Part shown: positions 10,991-22,953 of the stretch, one piece after another | How the letters are laid out: every line of letters starts with the position of its first letter | Position numbering within the stretch: position 1 is the stretch's first letter | NCBI RefSeq assembly: GCF_030272615.1 | Contig: NC_081412.1 | Location: forward strand, 478,846,157 to 478,910,156 | Source of the DNA: Cryptomeria japonica | Taxonomy: Eukaryota; Streptophyta; Pinopsida; Cupressales; Cupressaceae | Direction: 5' to 3' | Length of the DNA stretch: 64,000 nucleotides | Notes under the pieces: model-generated | The model's input: only the letters and a program-made list of their open reading frames with translations | What the model was told of the DNA's origin: nothing | Databases searched by the model: none | Position numbers and translations under genes: made by a program

Positions 10991-12000
10991 ACACTGATAT
11001 GGGACATTGATCCATTGATGTGCACACCTTTTTGTGATGAGATATTTATGATTCCCACATTTTATTATTGTCATGTATCTGAGATATATTTGTGATGTCA
11101 TTGTACGTCGGACATTGAATAGTTTTTATGATATGATATGCAGTCGATTCTACTCGCTCTATATGACCTATGAGATTATGGATGCATATTACTTGCTATA
11201 TGATTATGTTGTGCAAGTATTTACATGATGTATGCTTTAACTTTCTATTTGGTTATGGATTTGATCTATATGATGAATGTATGTAGTATTTACATGATGT
11301 ATGGGTATGTTCTATGTGATGCATGACTATGGATGATTCTATAATTCTATATGTGATGATGTATAATAAATGGATGCTTTATGTGCTATGTAATGCATGT
11401 GCAATGCTTTCTATTTTTATGATGTTTTTTATGATTTTATGTATGCATACTTATATGATATGGATGCAATGCAATGCAATGATTATACCATTATGATACA
11501 TGATTGATATGAGATGGATGTAATGCAATGATCTAACTAAATGAATGAATGATTGGATGTTTCACATGAATGATGTCTTATTATGCAATGCTTACATGTG
11601 ATGAAATGAACTAACTTATCATGCAGGATGGATTCAAATTGATTATTTTTGTTAATGTCCAATGTACTCAATCACTTAATAAGAGAGATAACACCTTTTG
11701 AAGTGTTTGGCCTTGGAAAATATGAGCTCTTGTGATCCCATACAAAATGAAATTCAATCTACTTTAAATATGAAAATGTGAATGAAATGCAATGTTGTGA
11801 TCGGACTGATCATTTGGTTGTTGCTTTTTATTATCATTGAGCCTTTAAAATATGGGAAGTGAGTGCAAACATCAATGGTATAATTGAACCATGATGACCT
11901 GAGCACTACTTTCTTGAGTTTTTGGTGCAGGAGCCCCTGACATGAAGACAACTTGGAGGACACCATGGAAGCATGACAAGGAGGTGTATGGGTCTAATGG
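10991..12000. other. Low-complexity ATG/TATG-rich tail of Gypsy-E
   Basis: This stretch is dominated by short TATGATGTATGC-like words (about 11,130-11,620). A similar but shorter stretch follows the PMD gene in Gypsy-B (about 50,690-50,900), so it likely belongs to the 3' side of the PMD cassette. No coding sequence was found. Confidence 0.4.
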
Positions 12001-13909
12001 AATCAATTTTGATGTCTTAAAACCAATTATGGCCTTTTATTGTAATGGTCCTAATGTAATGGTTAATTCTCCTAATGGACCTAATAAGGCCATAGGACCA
12101 AATATTTGATTTGATGGATATAGGATTGGGAAGGGCCTTAGAGGTGTTTAGACATATTTGATAAAGTATTTTTATCCTTTAAGAGTCATTAGGTTGGGGT
12201 AGAATTCAGTTTAATAAGAATTTTTAATTCAAATATTTGAAAATAATGGCTAGTGTCATTTTGGTGGAAAAAGACAAATTTATTTGTTTAAGCTTTTTTA
12301 ATGAAAAAAAACTGTATTGGTTGGTTAGGGGAGATATTATAAATCCTTTGGATGGCATTTTGGTGGGGTTAGATGGTACTGTATGGAATTTTATAGACTG
12401 CTACAGGAAAAGTAATAAAAGTTCAAATTTCTTGCAATTTCTTGTGAAGTTTGTAAGCTCTTTTGTTAGATCAGATTGAATAATCATCATTGATGAAGTA
12501 GGAATTGATTTTAAATATTTTTATGATCTCAGAAGTGATCTGGAGGGTTTTCATAATCTGATTTACCATTTTATTGCTGACTGGGTGTGGGGTTTTTGGT
12601 ATTTTCTTAACATAGTTTTGGTTTCAACCATGGAACTCGGTCCATTCTATGAATGACTTCTTTATTCTCATGGAATGGACCTATTATAATATGTATCATA
12701 TGATCCTAACATAAAATGTGCAAGGAGGTTGAAATTTGTAGGGATATCTCATGAGTTCGGTGGAGTTGAGAGCATTGGAATGGTGGCTAACTTGTAGCAG
12801 CAGAAGATCTGCCTTAAGGAGGTAGTTTTTTTATGTGAAAAAGAGTTATGGGATGGTAAATTCATGGTGAATACCAAGTGGCAAGTTCTGGAAGTGAGTT
12901 TTGGGGTTTGAACAAGAAGGCCCTAGTTTTTAAGCCATTTTAAGTAGGGTTTTGTGGATAGGGTATCAAATGAGAACATAGGAGAAAATAAACTTGAAAT
13001 TTATTTTTTTTGAATCCTAACTCAAGACTTTTTTGGATTTTGTGGTTGTGGAGTGAAGTATTTTATAGGGTTGCTTTCTAAAAGTGGCCTAATTGGCTTA
13101 CTTTCATGCATAGCAGGGTATTGGTTCAGATAGTTGATCCAAAACAAAAGCACCTGAGTTTGACATATGTTATTTTATGTCCAAAAGGGTATCTATAAAT
13201 GTAATTTTGTTTCCATGTGGTTGGGAAATTTTTGAGTTATTATTGAAATACCCGATTTGGAGGACTACTAGGAATAAGCCTAGAGAGTGCCCGGGTAGGG
13301 ATTGTGAAAGAACTAGTTAAAAGAGCGAATACAACCTATTGAAACAAGTTGAATAAGGAATTTTGAGACCCTAGAAGGTGATAATAGAAGTTGTTGGAAT
13401 TGGGAATCACATTTGAGTTTTTTGTGTGTGCCTCGTGAAGGAAGAAGCCTAGTAGGTGTTGGGGTTTGAGACCTTTGTTGAGTCAATCAAATGAATCATC
13501 ACTGGGATTTTTTGGGGATCCATTGTGCCTCTACATCAGTTTTGATATTTCAAGTTAGCACAAGCATCGAGTTATAATTGAACCAAGATGACCTGAGTGT
13601 TGCTTGTGTAAAACATGCAGTATTAACCATGTTAAGTTTGTATAAGATTTAGAAAAGCAAGTAATTTTATTTTTTATATGTACCTTAAAACAGTATATTT
13701 CAATTTGCAGAATGATTATTATAATACTAATTTTTGAATATATTTCTGACTGCATAAAATGGTGAATTATACACAATTCAAATTATCAGATTCTTTAATG
13801 TTGAGTACACAATATTCCTTTCACAGTGTTATTGCTCAGAATGTTCTCCACGATATTATCGATCCACCTTGGCAACATTCCAAATGGAACATATGCAATA
13901 ATATATATA
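12001..13909. other. Unassigned AT-rich DNA
   Basis: I recognise no protein family, LTR or terminal repeat here; the short ORFs show no known motif. A 30-odd-base direct repeat around ATAATTGAACCAxGATGACCTGAG occurs just before (11,878-11,904) and within it (13,572-13,598), about 1.69 kb apart. The rest looks like decayed repeat sequence. Confidence 0.4.
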
Positions 13910-14378
13910 TGTTCAACGGTCACATAGGGTCACGACTCTATGCAAAACTGACATGGTTTCACATAGATTTGTGACTCTATGTGAGTCTACGATTATCTTT
14001 GATAAGCAATAACAAATCATAGTCAACAACAATCAGTATAACTAATGACCGATTATATATGTAATCAATAATATAAGGTTATTACCGATTACATATAGAA
14101 TCAGTGATATGTATAAGAACCGATAGTTAATCAAACGATCATAATGCAAATCAATAATAGTACACAAAAATAATAATCGATCATGATATTACATTATGAT
14201 TATAATGCAAATCAATAATAATTATAATGTAATATTGTCATCAATAATCAGAATACTGATATGCAGTTAAGTGAAGGATAGGGATAATAAATAATACAGA
14301 TGTACAAGGCCGATAGGCCACTTGGATATTTGATTAAATCTATCAGAGGAATCCGACCGTAGCTACATATCTTCAACA
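13910..14378 (-). repeat. Probable 3' LTR of Copia-F
   Basis: Minus-strand TGTTGAAGATATG starts at 14,378, immediately after the purine tract AAGAGGGAG, which is the expected PPT-LTR junction. The other end is proposed at TGTTCAACG (13,910), giving inverted TGTT...AACA ends and a 469-bp LTR. The right boundary is well supported. The left one is a guess from the terminal sequence, as no partner LTR is present. Confidence 0.5.
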
Positions 14379-14489
14379 CTCCCTCTTAGCTAGGGAGGAA
14401 TCCTTCTATCCTTTAGTAAGATGCATTACCTTAAGGTGATGGTATGAGTAGCTTCACTATATGTGTAATAGAAAGATATCACCTTACTG

Positions 14490-14860
14490 TGATATCAAGT
14501 ATTTATGGCATGTCCATGGATATCAAGTCTCATGATATCCACCATAAATGTCTCTTTATGTAATATCCACCATTATGGCTTGTACATGGATATCACATCT
14601 CATGATATCCATCATCATGGTATATCTAAAGATATTACTACATGGCATGTCCATGGATTTCACGTCACATGAAATCCACCATGAATATCTCTTTATGTAA
14701 TATCCACCATTATGGCTTATCCATCGATATCACGTCTCGTGATATCCACCATTATGGAATATCCATAGATATTACTACTAGAGATATAAACCATTATGAC
14801 ATATCCATAGATATCATGTCCCATGATATCCATCATAATGGTATGATCAATCAATATCGT
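14490..14860. repeat. Tandem repeats built on GATATCCACCATTATGG
   Basis: Repeated blocks contain CATGTCCATGGATATCA and GATATCCACCATxATGG words at a spacing of about 70 bp, organised into a higher-order unit of about 140 bp. They lie between the Copia-F stop codon and its PPT, so they belong to the 3' untranslated region of that element. Many words are near-palindromic (ATCCATGGAT, GATATC). Confidence 0.7.
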
Positions 14861-15102
14861 AAGATTGTCACCTTACGATAATGATCAGATGTACAAGTGT
14901 TCACTATTGAGAGATCGTCTCCTCACAATAATGTTCACAAGGGCTCATTAAGCACTAAACCAATGTTGTCATGGAGTCACACACGTGATACTAATCATGA
15001 ACCATATCAGATTAATAATATTGCATAATGAGTTTACACTTTAAACATCTTAGAGAATACATTAGTACTATTAAGACAAATCAATGTTGTTGAGACTCAA
15101 TC

Positions 15103-15791
15103 CTAGCTAGGGCTACATTTTTTTACCATACCAAGATTACCTCGAAAGTATGCAAACTTTATTCTAGAAAGAGGCTTGGTGAGGATATCTGTAGTTGGTT
15201 CATGTGTACTAACATATCTCAACTGAATAGCATTCCTTTCCACTATGTCTCTAACATAATGATAAGGAATCTCCACATGCTTTGTTCCATCATGAAACAA
15301 AAGATTGACATAAATATTTATACAACTTTGATTGTCACAATGGATAATTGTAGGTTCTAAGGATTTTCCAAACAAACCTACAAGAAGCTTTCTAAGCCAC
15401 ACAGCTTCTCGATCCCTCATGGATACTACAATATACTCGGCTTCTGTGGAGCTCAGTGCTACTGAAGACTACTTCCTACTGAACCAGGAAATCATAGCAT
15501 AACCCAAACTAAAATAGCAGCCAGATGTGCTCTTCCAATCAATGATACATCCTGCCCAATAAGAATCGATATATCCATGAGGTTTCAAGTCCACATCAGT
15601 GTATTTCAAACCATATCCAATTGTGCCACACATGTATCTCAGAATATGCTTTGCTGCAACTAGATGTATTTGTCTTGGTTCACTCATGAACTGACTATGT
15701 GCACCACTGCATAAAAAATATATGGTCTAGTATTGACCAAGTACATTAAGGACCCAATAATTTTCCTTTATAGAGTGGGATCTACCAAGTC
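15103..15791 (-). pseudogene. pol: Copia-F RT end and RNase H, truncated
   Basis: Minus-strand reading gives, from 15,791, DLVDPTL, then GSLMYL, MSEPRQIHLVAAKHILRY, YIDSYWAG, SSTEAEY, CDNQSCINI, TKHVEIPYHYVRD and ILTKPLS, ending at 15,103. These are the last part of copia RT and the RNase H domain. A TAG replaces a codon just after WFSRK (15,469), and a further stop lies near DPTL. The 5' side is cut exactly where the LTR of element G begins (15,792), so the rest of Copia-F was displaced by that insertion and is not in the window. It is a different family from Copia-1, -2 and -3. Confidence 0.88.
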
Positions 15792-16915
15792 TGTGATAGA
15801 CTTATAAAGCACTGAGAGAGGGGGGTGAATCAGTGACACCAAAAACAATACTACTTTAAACACTGACCGGTAGATATACTTAACAATTTTACTCAATACT
15901 ATGCATGCAATCCAAAATGATATTAAAGCATCCACACTAAGTGAAACATCCACCATAACACATGTTTATACGTGGAAACCCAAATGAGAAAAACCACAGT
16001 GAGATGGGACACACAAGTTAACTATCTGCAGTAATAGATAACTGATCAATTAAGGTCTACAAAAGTGCTCTGCTAGGAGCGAATCCATTTAAAGATCCCA
16101 AAGCTCTATAAGGAGCTATACCCTGTTAAAGGTACTACCTTGTTAGGAGTAATCTCAATAGAGGATTTTTTAATCCAAACTAATGGATCACCTTGTTAAA
16201 GGATTTGTACAATGAAGCTTGTTAGAGCTTACCCGGTTAGGGGATTTGACTATTGTAGTGATTAGAAAACAACAGGTAGTGTGATCTAGAAGTAGCACAA
16301 CTTGCTTGAATAGATCCTCTTCTACGTACTCAAAACTGCATCACCAACATACTCTATAATGCCTTCAACAACTTAACACTTCTATCTTTGCATCAAATCA
16401 TCTCATATCATATATCTAAAATAGTTCATCATAATGTCATTATATAAAAATTTAGATTTCATGTTAGCGTGGAAATCATATCACAATTTCCTAGGTGCAG
16501 TGTATCTGGACAATCAAAGATAACTCATCACAAATTACCACCAAAATTTGTCGGTTAGGGTAACTCATCACGACCGGTGATAAATCATCACACAATCAAT
16601 GAATATCGGTAGGAACACCAATACCAGTTAGAGTTAACCTCTGTCAACCTGTAAACCAATTGTCCTCCATTGCTTCTTTGATGGTCTCCGCTGAATCTTC
16701 AAGTTGATGTCAAGTTATTTCCTGCATATACTGGTTGTCTCCATGTACCGGTTTGATAGTCTCTAAACCATCAAAAACTAAACTTCCAATACCGGTTGCA
16801 ATACAAGTAACTTTAGAAGTAATATTGGTTGATAATGTGAACATATGTGTGTGTGTACATGTTCCATCAATGACAACATATGAAGTCATTCATTACAATC
16901 ATTATCAAGCCAACA
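15792..16915 (-). repeat. 3' LTR of element G (copia type)
   Basis: The plus-strand boundaries are TGTGATAG (15,792) and CAAGCCAACA (16,915), so the minus-strand LTR starts TGTTGGCTTG. It is followed at 16,916 by ATCTCCCCCTTT, the complement of a PPT. It contains the GAGAGGGGGGTGAATCA tract (complement of the C-rich U5 block) and the CACGTA...GGAAAAACCAC block shared with Copia-1, -2 and -3. No second LTR or matching target duplication is visible, so element G is truncated to the right. Confidence 0.8.
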
Positions 16916-17169
16916 ATCTCCCCCTTTCGCATCGATGGCAACACTTAGAAAGTTTTACAACTTTACAACTAAGTGTGCTTACAAAAATTGTACACATATA
17001 TTCCTACTCCTCCTTAAGAATACATACAAAATTTTCACAACACATACATATTTCTACTCTCCCTTTGACAACAATGCCAAATTGAAAAGTAAACTACATA
17101 TATATATAGCAAAATTTGCAGCAAATGTTTACATATACAAAAACTTAAAAAAGTCTGTATTAAGGAGTG

Positions 17170-18750
17170 TTCACTTCAATTTGCAAGAAAATATCACTGA
17201 AAGTAATCTTCATTTGAGAAAAATCATTTTCCCATGTTTCCAGTAAATTTTCAGAAATCTCAATGGTTGTCATAATCTGTGCAGAAAATTCTTCCATTGC
17301 ATCAATTGTACTCATCTCCAGTGTCGCCAAAACTGCTTCTACATCCTTATATACTCATTGTAAGATGTCCACTTTTGGTCTCAATTGGTTCTTTATCTCC
17401 TTCAGTGATTGGAGTCTCTTTGCCTGTTCAAAATCATAGACATCTAACTGACTTTGCAAATCATCCACAGATTTGCCAAAAGCCAAGACTGAGTCCTGTA
17501 AAGGTATGTAGGCATTACATATCTTTGCCAGTTCCAGTTATGTCTCTGTTCACTTCTTAACAATATCAGCATATAAAAATGAAACATTAGATGTGTAGGC
17601 TATAATTCTGCCTCCTGACTCAATAGCTTTTCTCAAAGGATCTTTGTTCAGGGATAAAGCAATCTTCCCTGTATCAATATCTTTCATTATTTGTTCTCCT
17701 CTTTTCTTCCTATAGTTTTTCTCATATATAGTTTGAGTTGCTTCCTCAAGTGACTTGAGTTGGTCAAAAGTATCAGCAACCAACTTGCCAAGCTTGTCAA
17801 TAGGAGTTGACACATTCCTTATAGCAGTCTCCAGTAGAAGACTTGACAAGATCTCCACAACAGTTTGGATGGTTTATGCTTCCTTCCTCTGTTACTTAGG
17901 CCTCTTCTTTTGTTCTCTGGATTGCATCACATTTGCAAACTAATAATTCTGATGCACTCATGTTGTCAACATATATAGGCCCTTTGATGCCAAATGAGTC
18001 ATCATCATCATCATTATGTTGTTTGACTAATGCCTTTTCTGGTTCAGCATATTTCTACTTCTTAATTTTCTCTTCCTTTTGTTCTTTCTCCTTTTCCTGT
18101 TCAGAGGTCTTTTCAGCAACTTTTTCTACTGGTTTCTCCTGGGTAACCTATGAAACTAGTGGGAGTTGTGATTTCACTAGTTGATCATTTACCGGTGGGG
18201 GTGGAATATCCACACTTGGTTGAGTTGTCGGTATCTCCATTGTATTAACTTGTGAAATAATAATTTCCAGTGGTTGCATATTTGGTGCAATAATGTTCCC
18301 AGATAGATCAATTGAATCCTTTATTTCATCAACAAAAATTACCGATTGGGAAGTAGTGTCATCCTTCTTCTTGATAGGATAGACAACATCAGCTTGAACT
18401 ATTTCTTCCTCATCCATTTCTGGTCGTACTTCAGTATCTTTCTCATTAGCCCATTGGGATTCTATTAGTTGACACATTCTCTGAATGTCCCTTGCTATCT
18501 GATGAGTCTCAACTTCAACAGATTGCATCTTTCCACTTATTAGCTTTAATCTCCTTAACTTAAAAGGAAATTGTGTTTTGTGTTTATCAAGCAATGCAAT
18601 TAACTCATCTTTAAACAAATCAGGAAAATATTGAATAAACACATTATCAATAAAAAAAATTATTTCTTCATAGCTTCTTCCCATTTATCCAAAAGAATAG
18701 AATATAAAGAATCAGAAATATCATTTTTAAGGTCATGAGGTAATCAGTGA
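17170..18750 (-). pseudogene. Element G ORF: coiled-coil protein of unknown function
   Basis: Minus-strand reading starts near 18,750 (DLKNDISDSLYSILLDKWEEAM). After a shift at a homopolymer it continues from 18,684 with IDNVFIQYFPDLFKDELIALLDKHK and a leucine/lysine-rich helical stretch. An acidic linker, a proline-rich piece (DIPPPP) and a Lys/Glu-rich segment (EKEKEQKEEKIKK) follow. Then comes another helical region (PIDKLGKLVADTFDQLKSLEEA) and a final coiled stretch down to about 17,170. I see no RT, integrase, protease or zinc knuckle. Its position, ending just before a copia-type PPT and LTR, suggests the internal protein of a non-autonomous element. Several stops and two shifts interrupt it. 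I do not recognise the family. Confidence 0.55.
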
Positions 18751-18759
18751 TAACTTTAG

Positions 18760-19145
18760 GAAACCCCCCCTCAAAAAAAGATATTAAATCTTGGTGAAAT
18801 TTTATTTATTTTGGATAAAATTAATAATTTTTATTGGCGAATCTTTCATTTTTTAAAAGAAAAATATTAATTTTATTGGCGAATTTTTTCACATCAATTT
18901 TTTTGGTAGAAAATCTTGGCAAATCTTAGAAAATAATACAAGTATATATTAATTACTATTGCAAATAATTTCATTTAAAAAAATAACTTCTTATAGAAAA
19001 GTAGAGGCATAAGGTGGAAATCATTAACGAGTTTAAAGGGTAGACACTACTTTATTTAGTTACTACCATTAATTTAAATTAATCTAATAGAATTCTTTTT
19101 ATTTTGTCAAATAAAATGTACTTAAAATTTGTAATACTCATGGGG
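18760..19145. other. AT-rich unassigned segment between element G and Gypsy-D
   Basis: AT-rich sequence with two TTTTATTGGCGAAT words (about 18,830 and 18,877). It lacks ORFs and recognisable ends. It separates the truncated element G from the broken end of Gypsy-D. Confidence 0.4.
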
Positions 19146-21517
19146 CCCAAAATTATTTCTATACCACTTATTTCCATTGAGGTCAACAATTGAAAAGCAA
19201 CTCAACCTCCATGAGCATTATCACTTGTAGCTACCATGACCCATTTAGCTAGTCTACCTGTCAGTGTTGCCTTGCTTAGCAAATACTTTAGAGGGTCGAC
19301 CTTTGCAATCAGCTTAACTGAATGTGTAAGCATATAATGTCATAACTTTTGGGTTGCAAACACTACTGCTAGGCATGTCTTCTCCACTGTTGTGTAGTTC
19401 AACTCATATCCGACTAGAGTTTTGTTGATATAGTAGATTGCTCATTCTTTTCCTTCATTGTTGCGTCGCACCAAGAGAGCTCCTAGTGATACTTTTGTAG
19501 CTGAGATGTAAAGAAACAATAGTTTTCCTTCAATCGATGATGCGAGTAATGGTGGAGTTATCAAATATTCCTTGATTTGAGTGATGGCTTCCTCACATTT
19601 GTCATTCCATCTTAATGGAACATTCTTGTGCATTGAGTGAGTGAATGGGTGACAACGATCAACCAATTATGCTATGAACCTTCTTATTGATTGCAATCTC
19701 CCTTGTAAAGAACGCAACTAACTGATGTTCTTTGGTGATTCCATTTCCATTATAGCTTTTACCTTTGTTGGATCAACTTCTATCGCAAAAGCTTGCCTAA
19801 TGTTAGCCCAAAAGCACACTTCTTTGGATTCAATCTTAACTTGTATTTCTCTAACCTGTCAAATATTTTGTCTAGAATTTCTAGGTGCCTTCTCTAGTGT
19901 CTGATTTTGTTAGTATATTATCCACATAATCTTCCGTGCATGTATGCATCATATCATGGAAAATGGTGTTCATTGCTCTCTAATAAGTAGCCTCAGCATT
20001 CTTGAGCCCAAAAGGCATGACGTTCCAAAAGAAAGTACCCCAAGGGCACGTGAATGTTGTTTTCTCTTGATCTTGAGGAGCTATCTTGATTTGGTTGTAC
20101 CCTGAGAAACCATCCATTAAAGAGAACATTTCATGACCTACTGTAAGATCTACAATGATGTAAATGCTTGGTAGTGGAAAATCATTCTTTGGGCATGCCT
20201 TGTTCAGGTCTCTGAAGTTTGTGCACACTCTGATACTCTTATTTGGTTTTAATACAGGTACAATATTTGACACCCAGTCTAGATATGCAACTGGTCTTAT
20301 GAATCCTACATCCAATAGTTTCTTCAACTCTGTTTTGACTAGAAGAGCAATGTGAGGATGCATCTTCCTAAGTTTTTGTTTGACTGGCTTAGCTCATGGA
20401 GAGACATTGAGATGATGCATGATGAGGTCTGGATCTAGTCATGGCATATCCGTGTATGACCAAGAAAAGTTGATTTGCCTTCTCTTGAAGAAGTCATTGT
20501 AGTATTTTCTCTCTTGTTCTTATAAAGATGTTGCACGATGAAGAATCTTGGGATTATCTGGAGTACCAATGTTGACTACTTATGTAGGTTCAATCGGGAT
20601 GGCTGATCTCTCTTGAAAATATTTCGAGATGGTGTCAAATCTTCCATATTCGAGAACCTCAAGGATATTTTCACCCTCAGATACACCCTTTATTTTATCT
20701 TTTGATTGGTCTAATGTCGCCATAAAATTGTTTTCAGCATTAGACCTTCTTTTTAATTCCTTAATTTCACTTTTGCAACTAGAAGATTTGGCACCCCCTG
20801 ACTAGAAGATGCATTATTAGATTCACTGGTGGAAGCTCTTTTGGGTGTTACAAGTTCAATGACATTGAGATATACGGCTATAGCATGGTTGTTTGGGAAG
20901 GTATCAATGTTATGGATTCCGGTGGTGTCCTAGTCAATAAGTTTTGGGTGTATTAAGGGTAACGGATCATCTGATTGGTTAATTTCAAAAACTTCAATGA
21001 TCATGGCATAATTATCAAAGTTTATTGTTGTTTCAATTGAGTTAAGGATGTTACTCTCCTCAGGATACATTCTCTTGATCGCCCTCCAATTGGTCCCAGT
21101 AAAGTTAGGATCGTTAGTTTGTGATTCACATTCAAGTGACTTATATTCAAACGTTTGGCCCACATATCCATGGACTAAATCGATATATACATCTTTTGTA
21201 TCACAAGATTTTTCAGAAGATATTTTAGAATATGTATCAAATTCATTGCTAGCTTGTAATGTAAATATTTGGGTAGCTTTTGCTTCTTTTCTTGCCATTT
21301 CTCTTCTTCTCTCATACTCTACTTCCTTGGGGCTGATTATTTCTCTTGTTTGACTTGCTATCAGTTCCTCTTGACTTCTTCCCATTTTTGGTACTTGTTG
21401 ACTAGGGATTGATTTAGGTTTTGTACCATTTTGTTGTTTTAATATTTGATTAGTGGTTGCTTCTGCTACTTCTTCTTGTCTTCTCTTGTTTTGTTCTTCT
21501 TGTTTTTTTAGCATGTT
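19146..21517 (-). pseudogene. pol: Gypsy-D reverse transcriptase region, broken
   Basis: The upstream linker (about 21,526-20,930) is rich in Lys/Arg/Glu/Gln and includes PLIHPKLIDW, paralleling VHPELIDW in Gypsy-A. The RT core at 20,363-19,980 shows MHPHIALLVK, DFRDLNKACPKND, LMDGFSGYNQI and MPFGLKNA. The catalytic box reads YVDN at 19,917-19,928 instead of YVDD, a G-to-A change that would abolish activity. A RT thumb and start of RNase H follow (19,666-19,442; KYLLSKATLTGR near 19,280), and homology ends at about 19,146. Stops and frameshifts are frequent. The upstream half resumes at 28,763 beyond Copia-2. Confidence 0.85.
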
Positions 21518-22883
21518 TGTTGGCATTTGAATGAAGATTGCATTGATGAACTATTATGTTGTCATTGATGTCAATTATTAACCGGTAATGATGTTGTAAT
21601 AATGTTGTTTTACAACTAGTAAGTGAGCTTGTGAAGGAAACTGATATTAGTAGAGATGAAGTGAGATCAACCGGTAAACCTTACCTATTGATGTGCTAAA
21701 CCTTAATCGATGGAGCTTTTTGAATCAGTTGTATTGGTTTATGATTAAATGATGACCAGTAATGATTATGCCATGTATGCATGTTTTATGAGATGAAACT
21801 TCAAATAGTTTTTGGTGCGTAGAGATAACGATTTTATCTTGGGAATGAGCAAGTTCATTGCATGTAATGGAAACCATGTGATGAGTTATAGGGATCGATG
21901 AAACGGTAATCAAGGAGCGGTCAAGGTTGTCTTGAATGATGTGCACTGATTACTATGTAATCCAATGATCATACTTGAACTGATTTGTTTGTAATCTCTA
22001 TGAGATCTTAGGTTTGTGATGTGTTACCGACCTGTTATTTTGCTTATAAGGTCGATGAGTTGTTTTGTTGTAGTGTTGGAAATTTTGGTTGAATGTAAGA
22101 GTGATTGGTTGTCGAACCAGGAGATGTATCTGCAACATGTGTAAAGGCAGATAGGAGCATGAAAAGGATCTGATCAAGCAAAGTAGTGTTATTCACCAGA
22201 TCAGCAAACCCATGTTGTTCTTGAACAATTACAACAGTCAAATCCCTTAACCGGGTAAGCTCTAACAAGCTTAGTGTTATCTAAATCCTCTAACCAAGTG
22301 ATCCATTAGCTTGGATTTCAAATCCTCTATCAATGTTACTCCTAACAGGGTATTGCTTCTAATAAGGCATTATAGTCAATCCCTTAACCGGGTGGTCCCT
22401 AATAGGATCTATTCTTAACAAGACTTATTGTAAAGCTTTAACAGGATTGGCTCCTAACAGGGCGAACTTCAGAAGAGTTTAGAATACTTGTGGGTATTCA
22501 TCCCCACCGTGGTTTTTCCCATTTGGGTTTCCACGTTGAAATCATTGTGTCAAGTGGTGAATGTTTTTGTGGTTATGTTTGCTATGGTTAATTTGCTTAA
22601 TTGCTAAATCCACTTAGATATGATATGATGACCGACAACAATCTGAAATGTGCTTTTAAAGTATTTGGATGTTTTGGTTAAAATGTTTTGAGAGTTTCAG
22701 AGTTTTTTTACTATTATTCTGTTATGACAGTCAACCGGTATACTTGACAGTGATATTGCAATTTGTAGTTCAGTGTTTGAACCAATCAGTTCTAAGTTTG
22801 ACTTGAGAGGTTGTTTTTTGAGTTTGGTGAAAGTCTAGTCAGTTTTCTATCTACTGATTCCTTATTGATTCATCATATCATCA
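21518..22883 (+). repeat. 5' LTR of Copia-2
   Basis: It starts TGTTGGCATTTG and ends CATATCATCA, matching the 3' copy. It has an extra stretch of about 45 bp near 22,050-22,095 and lacks the C-rich tract present near the end of the 3' LTR (28,706-28,721). Confidence 0.93.
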
Positions 22884-22885
22884 AT

Positions 22886-22897
22886 TGGTATCAGAGC
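22886..22897 (+). promoter_or_regulatory. Primer-binding site of Copia-2 (initiator Met tRNA)
   Basis: TGGTATCAGAGC lies two bases after the LTR, identical to the site in Copia-1. Confidence 0.93.
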
Positions 22898-22953
22898 ATT
22901 TCGGGCCCTCTAGTGGCTAATCCTTACAGCTTGAGGTAAAGAAATTGAAGAAC

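Larger units (their letters stand above)
1..12000 (-). mobile_element. Gypsy-E: Tat-like gypsy remnant carrying an antisense PMD gene
   Basis: This is the 3' portion of a minus-strand Ty3/gypsy element: LTR end (472), PPT (473-486), an ATGCCC-rich stretch, the conserved motif at 7719-7733, and a plus-strand PMD pseudogene (8038-~10,960). It is interrupted by Copia-1 at 655-7715. No integrase, RT or gag survives in this copy, so the assignment rests on the order LTR-PPT-motif-PMD shared with Gypsy-B, which does retain an integrase tail and a gag-like ORF. The right boundary near 12,000 is arbitrary: homology I can recognise fades there. Confidence 0.55.

Noticed and set aside
12237-12479. 80-codon ORF as a small host gene
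   Set aside because: It shows no motif, signal peptide or conserved neighbour, and such lengths occur by chance in AT-rich DNA.
14501-14860. Possible CRISPR-like array
   Set aside because: Repeats are adjacent without unique spacers, in a plant retrotransposon 3' region; the units are diverged tandem repeats.
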